From the NCBI GenBank assembly GCA_023416575.1, contig JAEZHL010000452.1, forward strand, positions 1 through 11,904: 11,904 nucleotides of DNA, in the 5' to 3' direction. The notes under the pieces were generated by a model that saw nothing but the letters and a program-made list of their open reading frames with translations, had not been told where the DNA came from and ran no database searches. Source of the stretch: Pseudomonadota bacterium (GTDB lineage: Bacteria; Pseudomonadota; Alphaproteobacteria; Rhizobiales; Hyphomicrobiaceae). Shown one piece after another: positions 1 through 5,137 of this stretch. Made by a program: the position numbers and the translations under genes. How positions within the stretch are numbered: position 1 is the stretch's first letter; every line of letters begins with the position of its first letter.

Positions 1-68
1 TGTGTCCGCGTCTGCACGCTGCGGTCTTCCACCATTCACTTATCTGTTTTCAGTTTACGGGGGATGCG

Positions 69-737
69 ATGGCCGAAAACGGTCAGACTGCGGTCGCATG
101 GGAGATGCTCAGCAGCGTTGTCGTCCTGCGGGCAAAAGCGCGAGAAAACAAGCTTCCCAAGTTGTTGTCTTCATTGCACGGCGTCGAAGTGGAATTGGCG
201 CGGATCATCGCCGACTCGGACACGGCGAATACTAAAGCAGGCGAGGCGAATGGGACCGCCCGCCTCAGCCGCACACCTGCCGTTACGGCCGTAGGTGGGC
301 GAAATATCGACTCTTTTGGCGAAATCGACGGGCTTGATATCGAGCCGGGGATCGCAGTCAAGACGCGGAGCGCAAAACGCGGTGGCGGCGGCAGCCGTGG
401 CGATCAGCATTTGCGCGCCCAAGCAAAGAAATATCTGACGATTTCCCGTCAGCTTGGCGAGCTCGTCAGCCACGGCGAGGCCATCGCGACGGGAAGTGGG
501 TTCGAGGATGTCACGGCGTTCGACGACGAGGCGGCGTCGGATGCGCTCCTGGCCGAGCAGCAGGAGCTGACCTACACCATTTCGACCCTCCGGGCCTCGA
601 CCTTCGAGGGACTGGTGGACAAGGCCACGGTGCTCGATGACCTCATCGAGGAAAACACGGATGATCCCGTCCAGGTGCTCGCCCGTTCGCTGGCACGGGA
701 CGTCGTGACCATGGGCCAGTCGCGGAAGACCGGCTGA
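69..737 (+). CDS. Hypothetical protein, 222 aa
   Basis: I do not recognise this protein. ATG at 69 follows a G-rich ribosome site (GGGGGA, 59-64). It has no signal peptide or membrane segment, so it is probably cytoplasmic. The first 55 residues look helical (Ala/Glu/Leu-rich). Residues about 55-120 are low-complexity and contain a Gly-rich patch (GGGGSRGD near 106). The C-terminal 100 residues are again acidic and helical, ending in a segment with LARSLARDV. Similar Leu-Ala-x-Ser-Leu-Ala-Arg-Asp tails occur, as far as I recall, in uncharacterised rhizobial proteins; this is an inference from memory. It stands alone, converging on the next gene across a strong hairpin. Function unknown. Confidence that it is a real gene comes from its good start site and its codon use like that of its neighbours. 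Confidence 0.6.
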   Translation: MAENGQTAVAWEMLSSVVVLRAKARENKLPKLLSSLHGVEVELARIIADSDTANTKAGEANGTARLSRTPAVTAVGGRNIDSFGEIDGLDIEPGIAVKTRSAKRGGGGSRGDQHLRAQAKKYLTISRQLGELVSHGEAIATGSGFEDVTAFDDEAASDALLAEQQELTYTISTLRASTFEGLVDKATVLDDLIEENTDDPVQVLARSLARDVVTMGQSRKTG

Positions 738-778
738 ATCTGGCGATTTGCGCCGACGAAGTCACTGCATGTGCCAAT

Positions 779-806
779 ACCCCTCTCCCGTGTGCGGGAG
801 AGGGGT
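779..806. terminator. Perfect 12-bp hairpin between convergent genes
   Basis: Arms at 779-790 and 795-806 pair without mismatch (CCCCTCTCCCG against CGGGAGAGGGG, plus one A-T pair) around a TGTG tetraloop. It lies 41 bp after the stop of the 69-737 gene and 25 bp beyond the stop of the opposite-strand gene ending at 832, so it could terminate both. There is only a weak T-run on either side. The same C-rich/G-rich palindrome type is dispersed between genes in many Rhizobiales genomes, so it may also be a copy of an interspersed repeat. Confidence 0.6.
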
Positions 807-831
807 TGCTTCGGCGCTTTGCCGGAGAGCT

Positions 832-1632
832 TTAGGACGAAGCTCCGTCCGAGAGGCAGGCCGCGGCAGAGGCGGTCGGCCGGCCCAGGATCGTGTTCAT
901 TGCAGCATTGTTCTTCTTGTCGCTCATGAACGCGATCAGCTTGCGGTCCTCGTTGCCAATGCCGGGGATGCCGCACGACTTGGCGAGCACGGTCTCGGCC
1001 TGGCCCCAGATCGTCTGAATCAGCTTTTTGACCTCGGGGCGCTGCAGGCCTTCCCACGTCTTCGGCTTGGAGCGCTGGGCGGTGTCGACGTAGGCCATGA
1101 CGAACGACATCAGCGAGGCCAGCCCATCGCGGTGATCGACCTGGAATACGGGATTGCGCAGCGGTTGCAGGGCGATCACCGAGTTGAGGTCGTGCGTGTA
1201 GGCATTCAGCTCGTCGAGCAAATAAGAAAATTCGTCGGCCGACGAGGCAGCGCCGGGCCGGAGATAGGTCTCGACGTAGGTGCTGTTGCGGTCGAACCGT
1301 CCCGCGATCTCACGGGGTGGGTAGAAGCTGCTGACCGCATGCACGCGCTTGATCGAGCCGCCGCCGATCAGCGGATAGGCGTCCTTGTCCTCGGTGATCA
1401 TGTGGACGGTCTCGTGCACTGCGGTTGCGAGTCCGAGCTGGACGTCGTCGCAGGTGATCCAGCGCGTGAAGAACGCCTTGTCGTCTGTCGCGCGGTAGAT
1501 GGCGTAGCCCTCAGGCGCTAGCCGGTTGAGGTCGCGCAGGGCTTGCGGCTTGCAATCGCTCGCGGGTGCAGCCGACGCCGCAGGGGCAGCGAGCATAGCG
1601 GCTGCCACCGCGAGAAGTATTCCGATCCTCAT
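832..1632 (-). CDS. Secreted HExxH protein, putative zinc metallopeptidase
   Basis: A 266-aa protein with a clear Sec signal peptide: MRIG, a hydrophobic Ala/Leu core, and a probable cut after Ser20-Ala21 or Ala22. It is therefore periplasmic or secreted. Residues 73-77 read HETVH, matching the HExxH zinc site of zincin peptidases, in a helix-like context (LATAVHETVHMI). A candidate third ligand is Glu141 in DELNAY, about 64 residues later, as in gluzincin-type enzymes. Four cysteines (Cys27, Cys61 and two near the C-terminus) could form disulfides. ATG at 1632 has AGGGAAG seven bases upstream. The gene is monocistronic, with a TTGACA-type promoter about 55-80 bp upstream. I do not recognise a named family; the peptidase call rests on the motif alone, and the substrate is unknown. 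Confidence 0.65.
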   Translation of the reverse strand: MRIGILLAVAAAMLAAPAASAAPASDCKPQALRDLNRLAPEGYAIYRATDDKAFFTRWITCDDVQLGLATAVHETVHMITEDKDAYPLIGGGSIKRVHAVSSFYPPREIAGRFDRNSTYVETYLRPGAASSADEFSYLLDELNAYTHDLNSVIALQPLRNPVFQVDHRDGLASLMSFVMAYVDTAQRSKPKTWEGLQRPEVKKLIQTIWGQAETVLAKSCGIPGIGNEDRKLIAFMSDKKNNAAMNTILGRPTASAAACLSDGASS

Positions 1633-1685
1633 GGGGAGGCTTCCCTACTCAGGTTACTGGCAGAGGGAAGCTTTGGTCTCGATCT

Positions 1686-1713
1686 TGGCTACAAGACGTC
1701 GGATTTGTGTCAA
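1686..1713 (-). promoter_or_regulatory. Putative sigma-70 promoter for the HExxH gene
   Basis: On the minus strand a perfect TTGACA (1713-1708) is followed after 16 bp by TAGCCA (1691-1686), a weak -10. Transcription would start near 1679, giving a leader of about 47 bases to the ATG at 1632. The -35 is convincing; the -10 is not. Confidence 0.4.
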
Positions 1714-1722
1714 TATTGTGAA

Positions 1723-1791
1723 AACTTAAGCAAAAGTGTCGCGTGAGCCAAGTGATTCCAAGGTTTGTAGAAGATTAGAAGTGCTTAAGTT
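1723..1791. promoter_or_regulatory. Pair of inverted CTTAAG-centred sites, possible operator
   Basis: AACTTAAGCA at 1723-1732 recurs as its exact reverse complement TGCTTAAGTT at 1782-1791. Each copy contains the palindrome CTTAAG, and the copies are about 59 bp apart. The first lies directly upstream of the minus-strand -35 element. Two matching sites in a divergent intergenic region suggest an operator for a DNA-binding regulator, but no regulator is visible here. Confidence 0.25.
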
Positions 1792-1931
1792 GCGTTTCTT
1801 TTGATGTAAATAAACTCGGTTGTCGGAGTAATGGTCATGTGGCGGCCGGATGCTTGGTGGGCGGCGGAAGGAAGGCGATCTTATATTTGCTCGGCACAAG
1901 GAACGTGAGTTGCAATTCTTGGTCTTTCCTC

Positions 1932-1956
1932 GGAACCGCTCATGAACGGCTGCGTT
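1932..1956 (+). promoter_or_regulatory. EcfG-type (general stress response) promoter
   Basis: GGAAC at 1932-1936 and CGTT at 1953-1956 are separated by exactly 16 bp. This matches the established alphaproteobacterial EcfG/sigma-EcfG consensus GGAAC-N16/17-CGTT. Transcription would begin around 1962-1965, some 23-26 bases before the ATG at 1988, and the leader would contain the GAGGAGA ribosome site. Both elements match fully and the distance to the gene is right. Confidence 0.7.
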
Positions 1957-1987
1957 CGTCGGGACCTGGAATAGAGGAGAGCCAACT

Positions 1988-2365
1988 ATGTTCAAGTTCG
2001 CAGCAGCAGGGCTTGCGTGTCTCGTCGGGATGGCAGGAATGGTGGTGGCTACGCCGCAATCATTCGCCCGCGGCGAATGCGCAAGATGCGCACCGAAAGC
2101 GACCACCTCCTACAAGTACAAGACGGTCAATCGCGTGAAGCATGTGACCCGGTACAAGGATACGACCCGCACGCATATCGTGCCGCGTGTCCATCGCACC
2201 GTCACCGTCACACGCATTCAGCCGATCACGCGGGTGACAATGGTCAATCGCGTCCACAACCGCGTCCTCTACAGGACAGTGAACCGGCACGTCTCGCAGA
2301 CGCGCGTCCTGCCGACCAAGACGTTCACGACGGCGAAGACAGTCCAACTCGGCTGCCGCTGCTAG
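1988..2365 (+). CDS. Small secreted basic Val/Thr/Arg-rich protein, likely stress-induced
   Basis: A 125-aa protein of unknown function. Residues 1-27 form a signal peptide (Lys at 3, a hydrophobic core, and a probable cut after QSFA), so it is periplasmic or secreted. The mature part has almost no acidic residues and many Arg, Lys, Val and Thr. Short irregular repeats such as TVNRV, MVNRV, HNRV and TVNRH alternate polar and hydrophobic residues, which suggests beta-strands. Cysteine pairs sit at both ends (ECARC after the signal peptide, GCRC at the C-terminus). ATG at 1988 has GAGGAGA 7-13 bases upstream. An EcfG-type promoter lies immediately upstream, so induction by the general stress response is likely. 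A structural or envelope role is possible but unproven. Confidence 0.7.
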   Translation: MFKFAAAGLACLVGMAGMVVATPQSFARGECARCAPKATTSYKYKTVNRVKHVTRYKDTTRTHIVPRVHRTVTVTRIQPITRVTMVNRVHNRVLYRTVNRHVSQTRVLPTKTFTTAKTVQLGCRC

Positions 2366-2380
2366 GCCGTTTTGGGTAGG

Positions 2381-2399
2381 GGGCTCGGGCGCAGAGCCC
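2381..2399. terminator. Hairpin after the stress-type gene
   Basis: GGGCTC (2381-2386) pairs with GAGCCC (2394-2399) across a 7-base loop, 15 bp after the stop codon at 2365. No T-run follows. It is a possible terminator or attenuating hairpin in the convergent gap before the end of queF. Confidence 0.3.
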
Positions 2400-2458
2400 G
2401 TCCGGCTGGCATCTGGGGACTGACGAGCGCTACCGGGGCGTCCGTTTCCAGGGTCATT

Positions 2459-2486
2459 CGGAAGCGCGCCGCCGGAAGCGCGCCGC
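2459..2486. repeat. Perfect 14-bp tandem duplication
   Basis: CGGAAGCGCGCCGC occurs twice head to tail (2459-2472 and 2473-2486) in the gap between two convergent genes. A near-inverse copy, TTCCGGCGCGGCGC, starts about 25 bp downstream, so the region may also fold. Nothing indicates a function. Confidence 0.6.
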
Positions 2487-2524
2487 ACGCGTATAGATGC
2501 GAACGAACGTTTCCGGCGCGGCGC

Positions 2525-2986
2525 TCAGCCCCGCCCGCGATAGGGGGCGACGCCCTGGTCGGGCAGCCAGACGCCCTTCGGCAGTTCGCCCGTTTGCCAG
2601 AAGACATCGATGGGAATGCCGCCGCGCGGATACCAGTAGCCGCCGATGCGCAGGAATTGCGGCTCGAGCAGCGCGGCGAGGCGCTTGCCGATAGCAACGG
2701 TGCAGTCCTCATGGAAGGCGCCGTGATTTCGGAACGAGGCGAGGTACAGCTTCAGCGACTTCGATTCGACGATCCACTCCCGCGGCACGTAATCGATCAC
2801 GAGATGCGCGAAATCCGGCTGGCCGGTGACGGGGCACAGCGAGGTGAACTCCGGCGCGGTGAAGCGGGTGACGTAGGGCGTGTCCGCATGCGGGTTCGGG
2901 ACGCGCTCGAGTTGGGCCTCCTCGGGGCTGGCGGGGAGGACGGCCGCGTGGCCGAGCTGCTTCAGGTTCGAGGTATCGGTGCTCAT
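2525..2986 (-). CDS. queF: QueF, NADPH-dependent 7-cyano-7-deazaguanine (preQ0) reductase
   Basis: QueF reduces the nitrile of preQ0 to the aminomethyl of preQ1, the last step before the modified base is put into tRNA by Tgt. At 153 aa it has the size of the single-domain (YkvM-like) type. The nucleophile Cys51 lies in FTSLCPVTGQPDFAHL with catalytic Asp58. The QueF signature is ESKSLKLY at 74-81, followed by FRNHGAFHED (85-94) with His92 and Glu93 that bind substrate in the family. The start at 2986 is preceded by GAAGAG and lies 12 bp after the stop of the transporter gene, as the last gene of the operon. Confidence 0.95.
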   Translation of the reverse strand: MSTDTSNLKQLGHAAVLPASPEEAQLERVPNPHADTPYVTRFTAPEFTSLCPVTGQPDFAHLVIDYVPREWIVESKSLKLYLASFRNHGAFHEDCTVAIGKRLAALLEPQFLRIGGYWYPRGGIPIDVFWQTGELPKGVWLPDQGVAPYRGRG

Positions 2987-2998
2987 GGTCGTTTCTCT

Positions 2999-3568
2999 TC
3001 AGGCGGCGGCGAGACCCAGGCGGGCATCGCGACGGCGCAGCCAGGTGATCAGTGGGATCGCCAGCAGCACCATCCAGGCCTTGCCGACCACTTGGCCGGC
3101 CAGGAACTCGAGGCTGCCGAAGGCGAGATAAAGGAACACGGCGCTATCAACGACGAGGCCGACGAGGCTGCTGGCGATCACCGCCAGGACGAGCCGGCGC
3201 CGTTGCAGAGGCGTATAGACGGCGAGGTCGGCGAACTCGGAGAGCAGGAAGGCCACCGCTGACGCCAGGACCAGGGACGGCGGGGCGAAGGTCGCCGACA
3301 GGACGGCACCGGCGAGGATGGCGCCGGCTGCCCATTTCAGCCCGAGGCGCCGCTGGACGAGATCGCGCAGCACCAGCGCCAGGCCGACCATGAGAACGCC
3401 GCTCGGCGCCATCAGCCCGGGTGCGACGGGAATGAGGCACGGCCCCCCCGGCGCGCAGACGGTGCCGGCGTTGCCGATCAGCCAGTTGGCTGCCGGGATG
3501 GACAGGCAGAAGCCGGCCAGGAACAGGTAGCCTTCGAGCCGCTGCTGGGCGGCCAGCGTCTCGCTCAT
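2999..3568 (-). CDS. VUT/YhhQ-family transporter, probable queuosine-precursor importer
   Basis: A hydrophobic inner-membrane protein of 189 aa with about six transmembrane segments, belonging to the VUT (DUF165) family. E. coli YhhQ of this family imports preQ0/preQ1. Family features visible are LVLRDLVQRRLG after the second helix, the helix with AFLLSEFADLAVYTPLQRR, and the following GLVVDSAVFLYLAF, whose Ser/Glu/Asp residues are typical of the family. I chose ATG at 3568 over the in-frame ATG at 3577 because AGAGG stands nine bases before the former but abuts the latter. Position between queC and queF supports queuosine-precursor uptake; the exact substrate is inferred. Another vitamin-like substrate cannot be excluded. 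Confidence 0.87.
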   Translation of the reverse strand: MSETLAAQQRLEGYLFLAGFCLSIPAANWLIGNAGTVCAPGGPCLIPVAPGLMAPSGVLMVGLALVLRDLVQRRLGLKWAAGAILAGAVLSATFAPPSLVLASAVAFLLSEFADLAVYTPLQRRRLVLAVIASSLVGLVVDSAVFLYLAFGSLEFLAGQVVGKAWMVLLAIPLITWLRRRDARLGLAAA

Positions 3569-3603
3569 GGGAGCCATCCTCTCGAGAAGAAACGAAGTGT
3601 GGC

Positions 3604-3620
3604 TAGCGAATAGCGAATAG
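3604..3620. repeat. Short TAGCGAA tandem repeat
   Basis: TAGCGAATAGCGAATAG is two and a half copies of a 7-base unit in the 115-bp gap between the 82-aa gene and the transporter gene. Similar CTATTCGC-type repeats are common between genes in rhizobial genomes. No role is evident. Confidence 0.45.
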
Positions 3621-3683
3621 GGTGCGGGGATGACAGCCGGATCTTCGCCGCACCGCGGGAGCAGGGGGCTGTGCGCGGCGCGC

Positions 3684-3932
3684 TCAATAGGTCAGCGCCG
3701 CCTTGATCGCTTGCAATTCCTGCCGCGGATCGGGATAGGCCTCGTAGGCGTGCCCCGTGCGGCCGTACCAGTAGCGGCTGTTGCTGGCGTCGCCTTCGAT
3801 TTTGTGCAGCACGGCATGGATCCAGCAGGCATCGCTATCGTCCTCGAACGCCTGCACGATCTTGTGCGCGCCGGCCCAGTCGCCGGCGATGGCCAGATCC
3901 ACGGCGCGGATCAGCTCGTTGCGGTCTGCCAT
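3684..3932 (-). CDS. Conserved small protein of unknown function in the queuosine operon
   Basis: An 82-aa, probably soluble, mostly helical protein. The N-terminal half (RNELIRAVDLAIAGDWAGAHKIVQAF) looks like a TPR-type helical hairpin. The centre holds the striking block WIHAVLHKIEGDASNSRYWY. I recall this His/Trp/Tyr-rich block from uncharacterised proteins across Proteobacteria and beyond, but know no function. I chose ATG at 3932; the in-frame ATG at 3941 has its only ribosome-like bases touching it, while AAAGG lies about nine bases before 3932. It overlaps the queC stop by 22 bp, so its translation is probably coupled to queC. A role beside preQ0 synthesis is possible from context only. 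Confidence 0.8.
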   Translation of the reverse strand: MADRNELIRAVDLAIAGDWAGAHKIVQAFEDDSDACWIHAVLHKIEGDASNSRYWYGRTGHAYEAYPDPRQELQAIKAALTY

Positions 3933-4606
3933 TCTTCCCATCCTTTCCGGCGCAACTCACAGGCCGGGCAGGTGCCGCAGCCGTAACCCCAATCATGGCG
4001 GTTGCTTCGATCGCCGAGATAGCAGGTGTGGGTGTCCTCGACGATGAGCTGAACAAGGCGATCCTGCCCGAGTTCCTGCGCCAGCGCCCACGTCCCGGCC
4101 TTGTCGATCCACATCAGCGGCGTCTCGATGGTGATGGTCCAGTCGAGGCCGAGGCTGAGCGTGCGCGCGAGCGATTGCAGCGTCTCATTACGGCAGTCGG
4201 GATACCCCGAGTAGTCGGTCTCGCACATGCCGCCGACGAGCACCGGGATGCCGCGCCGATAGCCGACGGCTGCAGCATAGGTGAAGAACACCAGATTGCG
4301 GCCGGGCACGAACGTGGAGGGCAGGCCGGCGGCCGTCATCTCGATCGCTGCCTCGCGGGTCAGCGCCGTGTCGCTGATGGCGCCGAACTCGGCAAGATCG
4401 AGCACGCGATCCTCGCCCAGCTTCGCGCCCCACTCCGGAAAGCTGGCGCGCAGGCCGGCGAGCACGTTGTTGCGCGCGATCAACTCGACCTCGTGGCGCT
4501 GGCCGTAGGCGAACCCAATCGTCTCGACCCGGTCATACCGCGCCAGGGCCCAGGCGAGGCACGTCGTCGAATCCTGGCCCCCTGAGAACAGAACCAGCGC
4601 TGGCAT
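3911..4606 (-). CDS. queC: QueC, 7-cyano-7-deazaguanine (preQ0) synthase
   Basis: QueC converts 7-carboxy-7-deazaguanine plus ammonia and ATP into preQ0, in the cytoplasm. The 231-aa length is normal. The N-terminal ATP pyrophosphatase P-loop SGGQDS is at 8-13, followed by FAYGQRHEVEL, which is characteristic of QueC. The stretch STFVPGRNLVFFTYA and VGGMCETDYSGYPDCR carry further conserved substrate-site residues. The zinc site is Cys195, Cys210, Cys213 and Cys216 (GYGCGTCPAC). ATG at 4606 begins 3 bp after the upstream GFA stop, with GGAG inside that gene. It feeds QueF in the same operon. queD and queE, needed for the earlier steps, are not in this window. Confidence 0.96.
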   Translation of the reverse strand: MPALVLFSGGQDSTTCLAWALARYDRVETIGFAYGQRHEVELIARNNVLAGLRASFPEWGAKLGEDRVLDLAEFGAISDTALTREAAIEMTAAGLPSTFVPGRNLVFFTYAAAVGYRRGIPVLVGGMCETDYSGYPDCRNETLQSLARTLSLGLDWTITIETPLMWIDKAGTWALAQELGQDRLVQLIVEDTHTCYLGDRSNRHDWGYGCGTCPACELRRKGWEEWQTATS

Positions 4607-4609
4607 GGG

Positions 4610-4969
4610 TTATCGGCTCCGGCCGTCGTAGGGCGTCAGCGTCAGGCTGGCGATATCGACATCGTCCAGACAGCGGACGTTGACGGCAACGCCTTCGATG
4701 CCATCCTTGCCACGGCCGCGCCCGAACGAGGCGATGCCGCATGTGGCGCAGAAGAGGTGGTGGATCGTGCGGGTGTTGAACTGATAGTCGGTCATGCCGG
4801 TGTCACCGGAGATGAGCTTGAACTCCTCCGGCGCGACGTAGGTCCACAGCGCGCCGCGCTTGTGGCACATCGAACAATTGCAGGACAGGACCGGTTCCAG
4901 CGCGCTCGTCACCTCGAAGCGCACGGTTCCGCAATGGCAACCGCCCGTATAGGTCCTGGCTTCGCTCAT
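4610..4969 (-). CDS. GFA-family (CENP-V/GFA fold) zinc protein
   Basis: A 119-aa protein of the GFA family, named after glutathione-dependent formaldehyde-activating enzyme. Most members are of unknown activity and bind zinc through seven cysteines. All seven are present: Cys11 and Cys13 (GGCHCG), Cys30, Cys32 and Cys35 (SCNCSMC), and Cys74 and Cys77 (CATCG). ATG at 4969 is preferred over one at 5032: GGAG lies about seven bases upstream and the family motif begins about ten residues in. It is the first gene of the queuosine operon, just 3 bp before queC, which makes co-transcription very likely. Whether it acts in that pathway or only shares the promoter is unknown. A true formaldehyde role is not supported by any neighbour. 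Confidence 0.88.
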   Translation of the reverse strand: MSEARTYTGGCHCGTVRFEVTSALEPVLSCNCSMCHKRGALWTYVAPEEFKLISGDTGMTDYQFNTRTIHHLFCATCGIASFGRGRGKDGIEGVAVNVRCLDDVDIASLTLTPYDGRSR

Positions 4970-4999
4970 GGCTCGCTCCGGTGTGTGAAGGGCTGACCC

Positions 5000-5028
5000 G
5001 CGATAACTTGTTAACGCCGCAGGTGCAA
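5000..5028 (-). promoter_or_regulatory. Putative promoter of the queuosine operon
   Basis: On the minus strand TTGCAC (5028-5023) and TATCGC (5005-5000) are separated by 17 bp. Transcription would start about 25 bases upstream of the GFA ATG at 4969. The leader would be too short for a preQ1 riboswitch. The spacer includes the small dyad TAACTTGTTA (5004-5013 on the plus strand). Confidence 0.35.
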
Positions 5029-5035
5029 CCACCCC

Positions 5036-5063
5036 TTGCCAACGGACGTCACTGGGCTAGAAC
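5036..5063 (+). promoter_or_regulatory. Putative eno promoter
   Basis: TTGCCA (5036-5041) and TAGAAC (5058-5063) are separated by 16 bp, resembling alphaproteobacterial sigma-70 promoters (TTGAC-N17-CTATAT-like). The leader to the enolase ATG would be near 70 bases. It sits back to back with the minus-strand promoter of the queuosine operon. Confidence 0.4.
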
Positions 5064-5137
5064 CCGCCGCGCGCTCTGGTGAGCTTCGCAAGCGAGACAC
5101 TGGTTGCCGTGCACGGTCCATTCGAGCAGGAGACCCC

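Larger units (their letters stand above)
1633..1987. other. 355-bp divergent intergenic region
   Basis: This gap lies between the start of the minus-strand HExxH gene and the start of the plus-strand small secreted protein. It is clearly richer in A and T (about 1690-1910) than the flanking genes. It holds a minus-strand TTGACA promoter, a pair of CTTAAG-centred inverted sites, and an EcfG-type promoter for the plus-strand gene, all listed separately. Short reading frames in it lack ribosome sites and look like chance. Confidence 0.6.

Noticed and set aside
748..1521. A 257-codon plus-strand frame opposite the HExxH gene
   Set aside because: The opposite strand encodes a signal peptide and zinc motif and has a good ribosome site; this frame has none of these.
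2372..3262. A 296-codon plus-strand frame across queF and the transporter
   Set aside because: It runs antisense across two recognised genes and has no coherent domain.
4970..5137. A preQ1 or similar riboswitch upstream of the queuosine operon
   Set aside because: The likely leader is only about 25 bases, and no preQ1-type hairpin with a downstream A-rich tail or pseudoknot partner is visible.
5036..5137. An earlier in-frame start for enolase (34 extra residues)
   Set aside because: The extra residues are not enolase-like and would cover the promoter; ATG at 5138 has the ribosome site and the family N-terminus.
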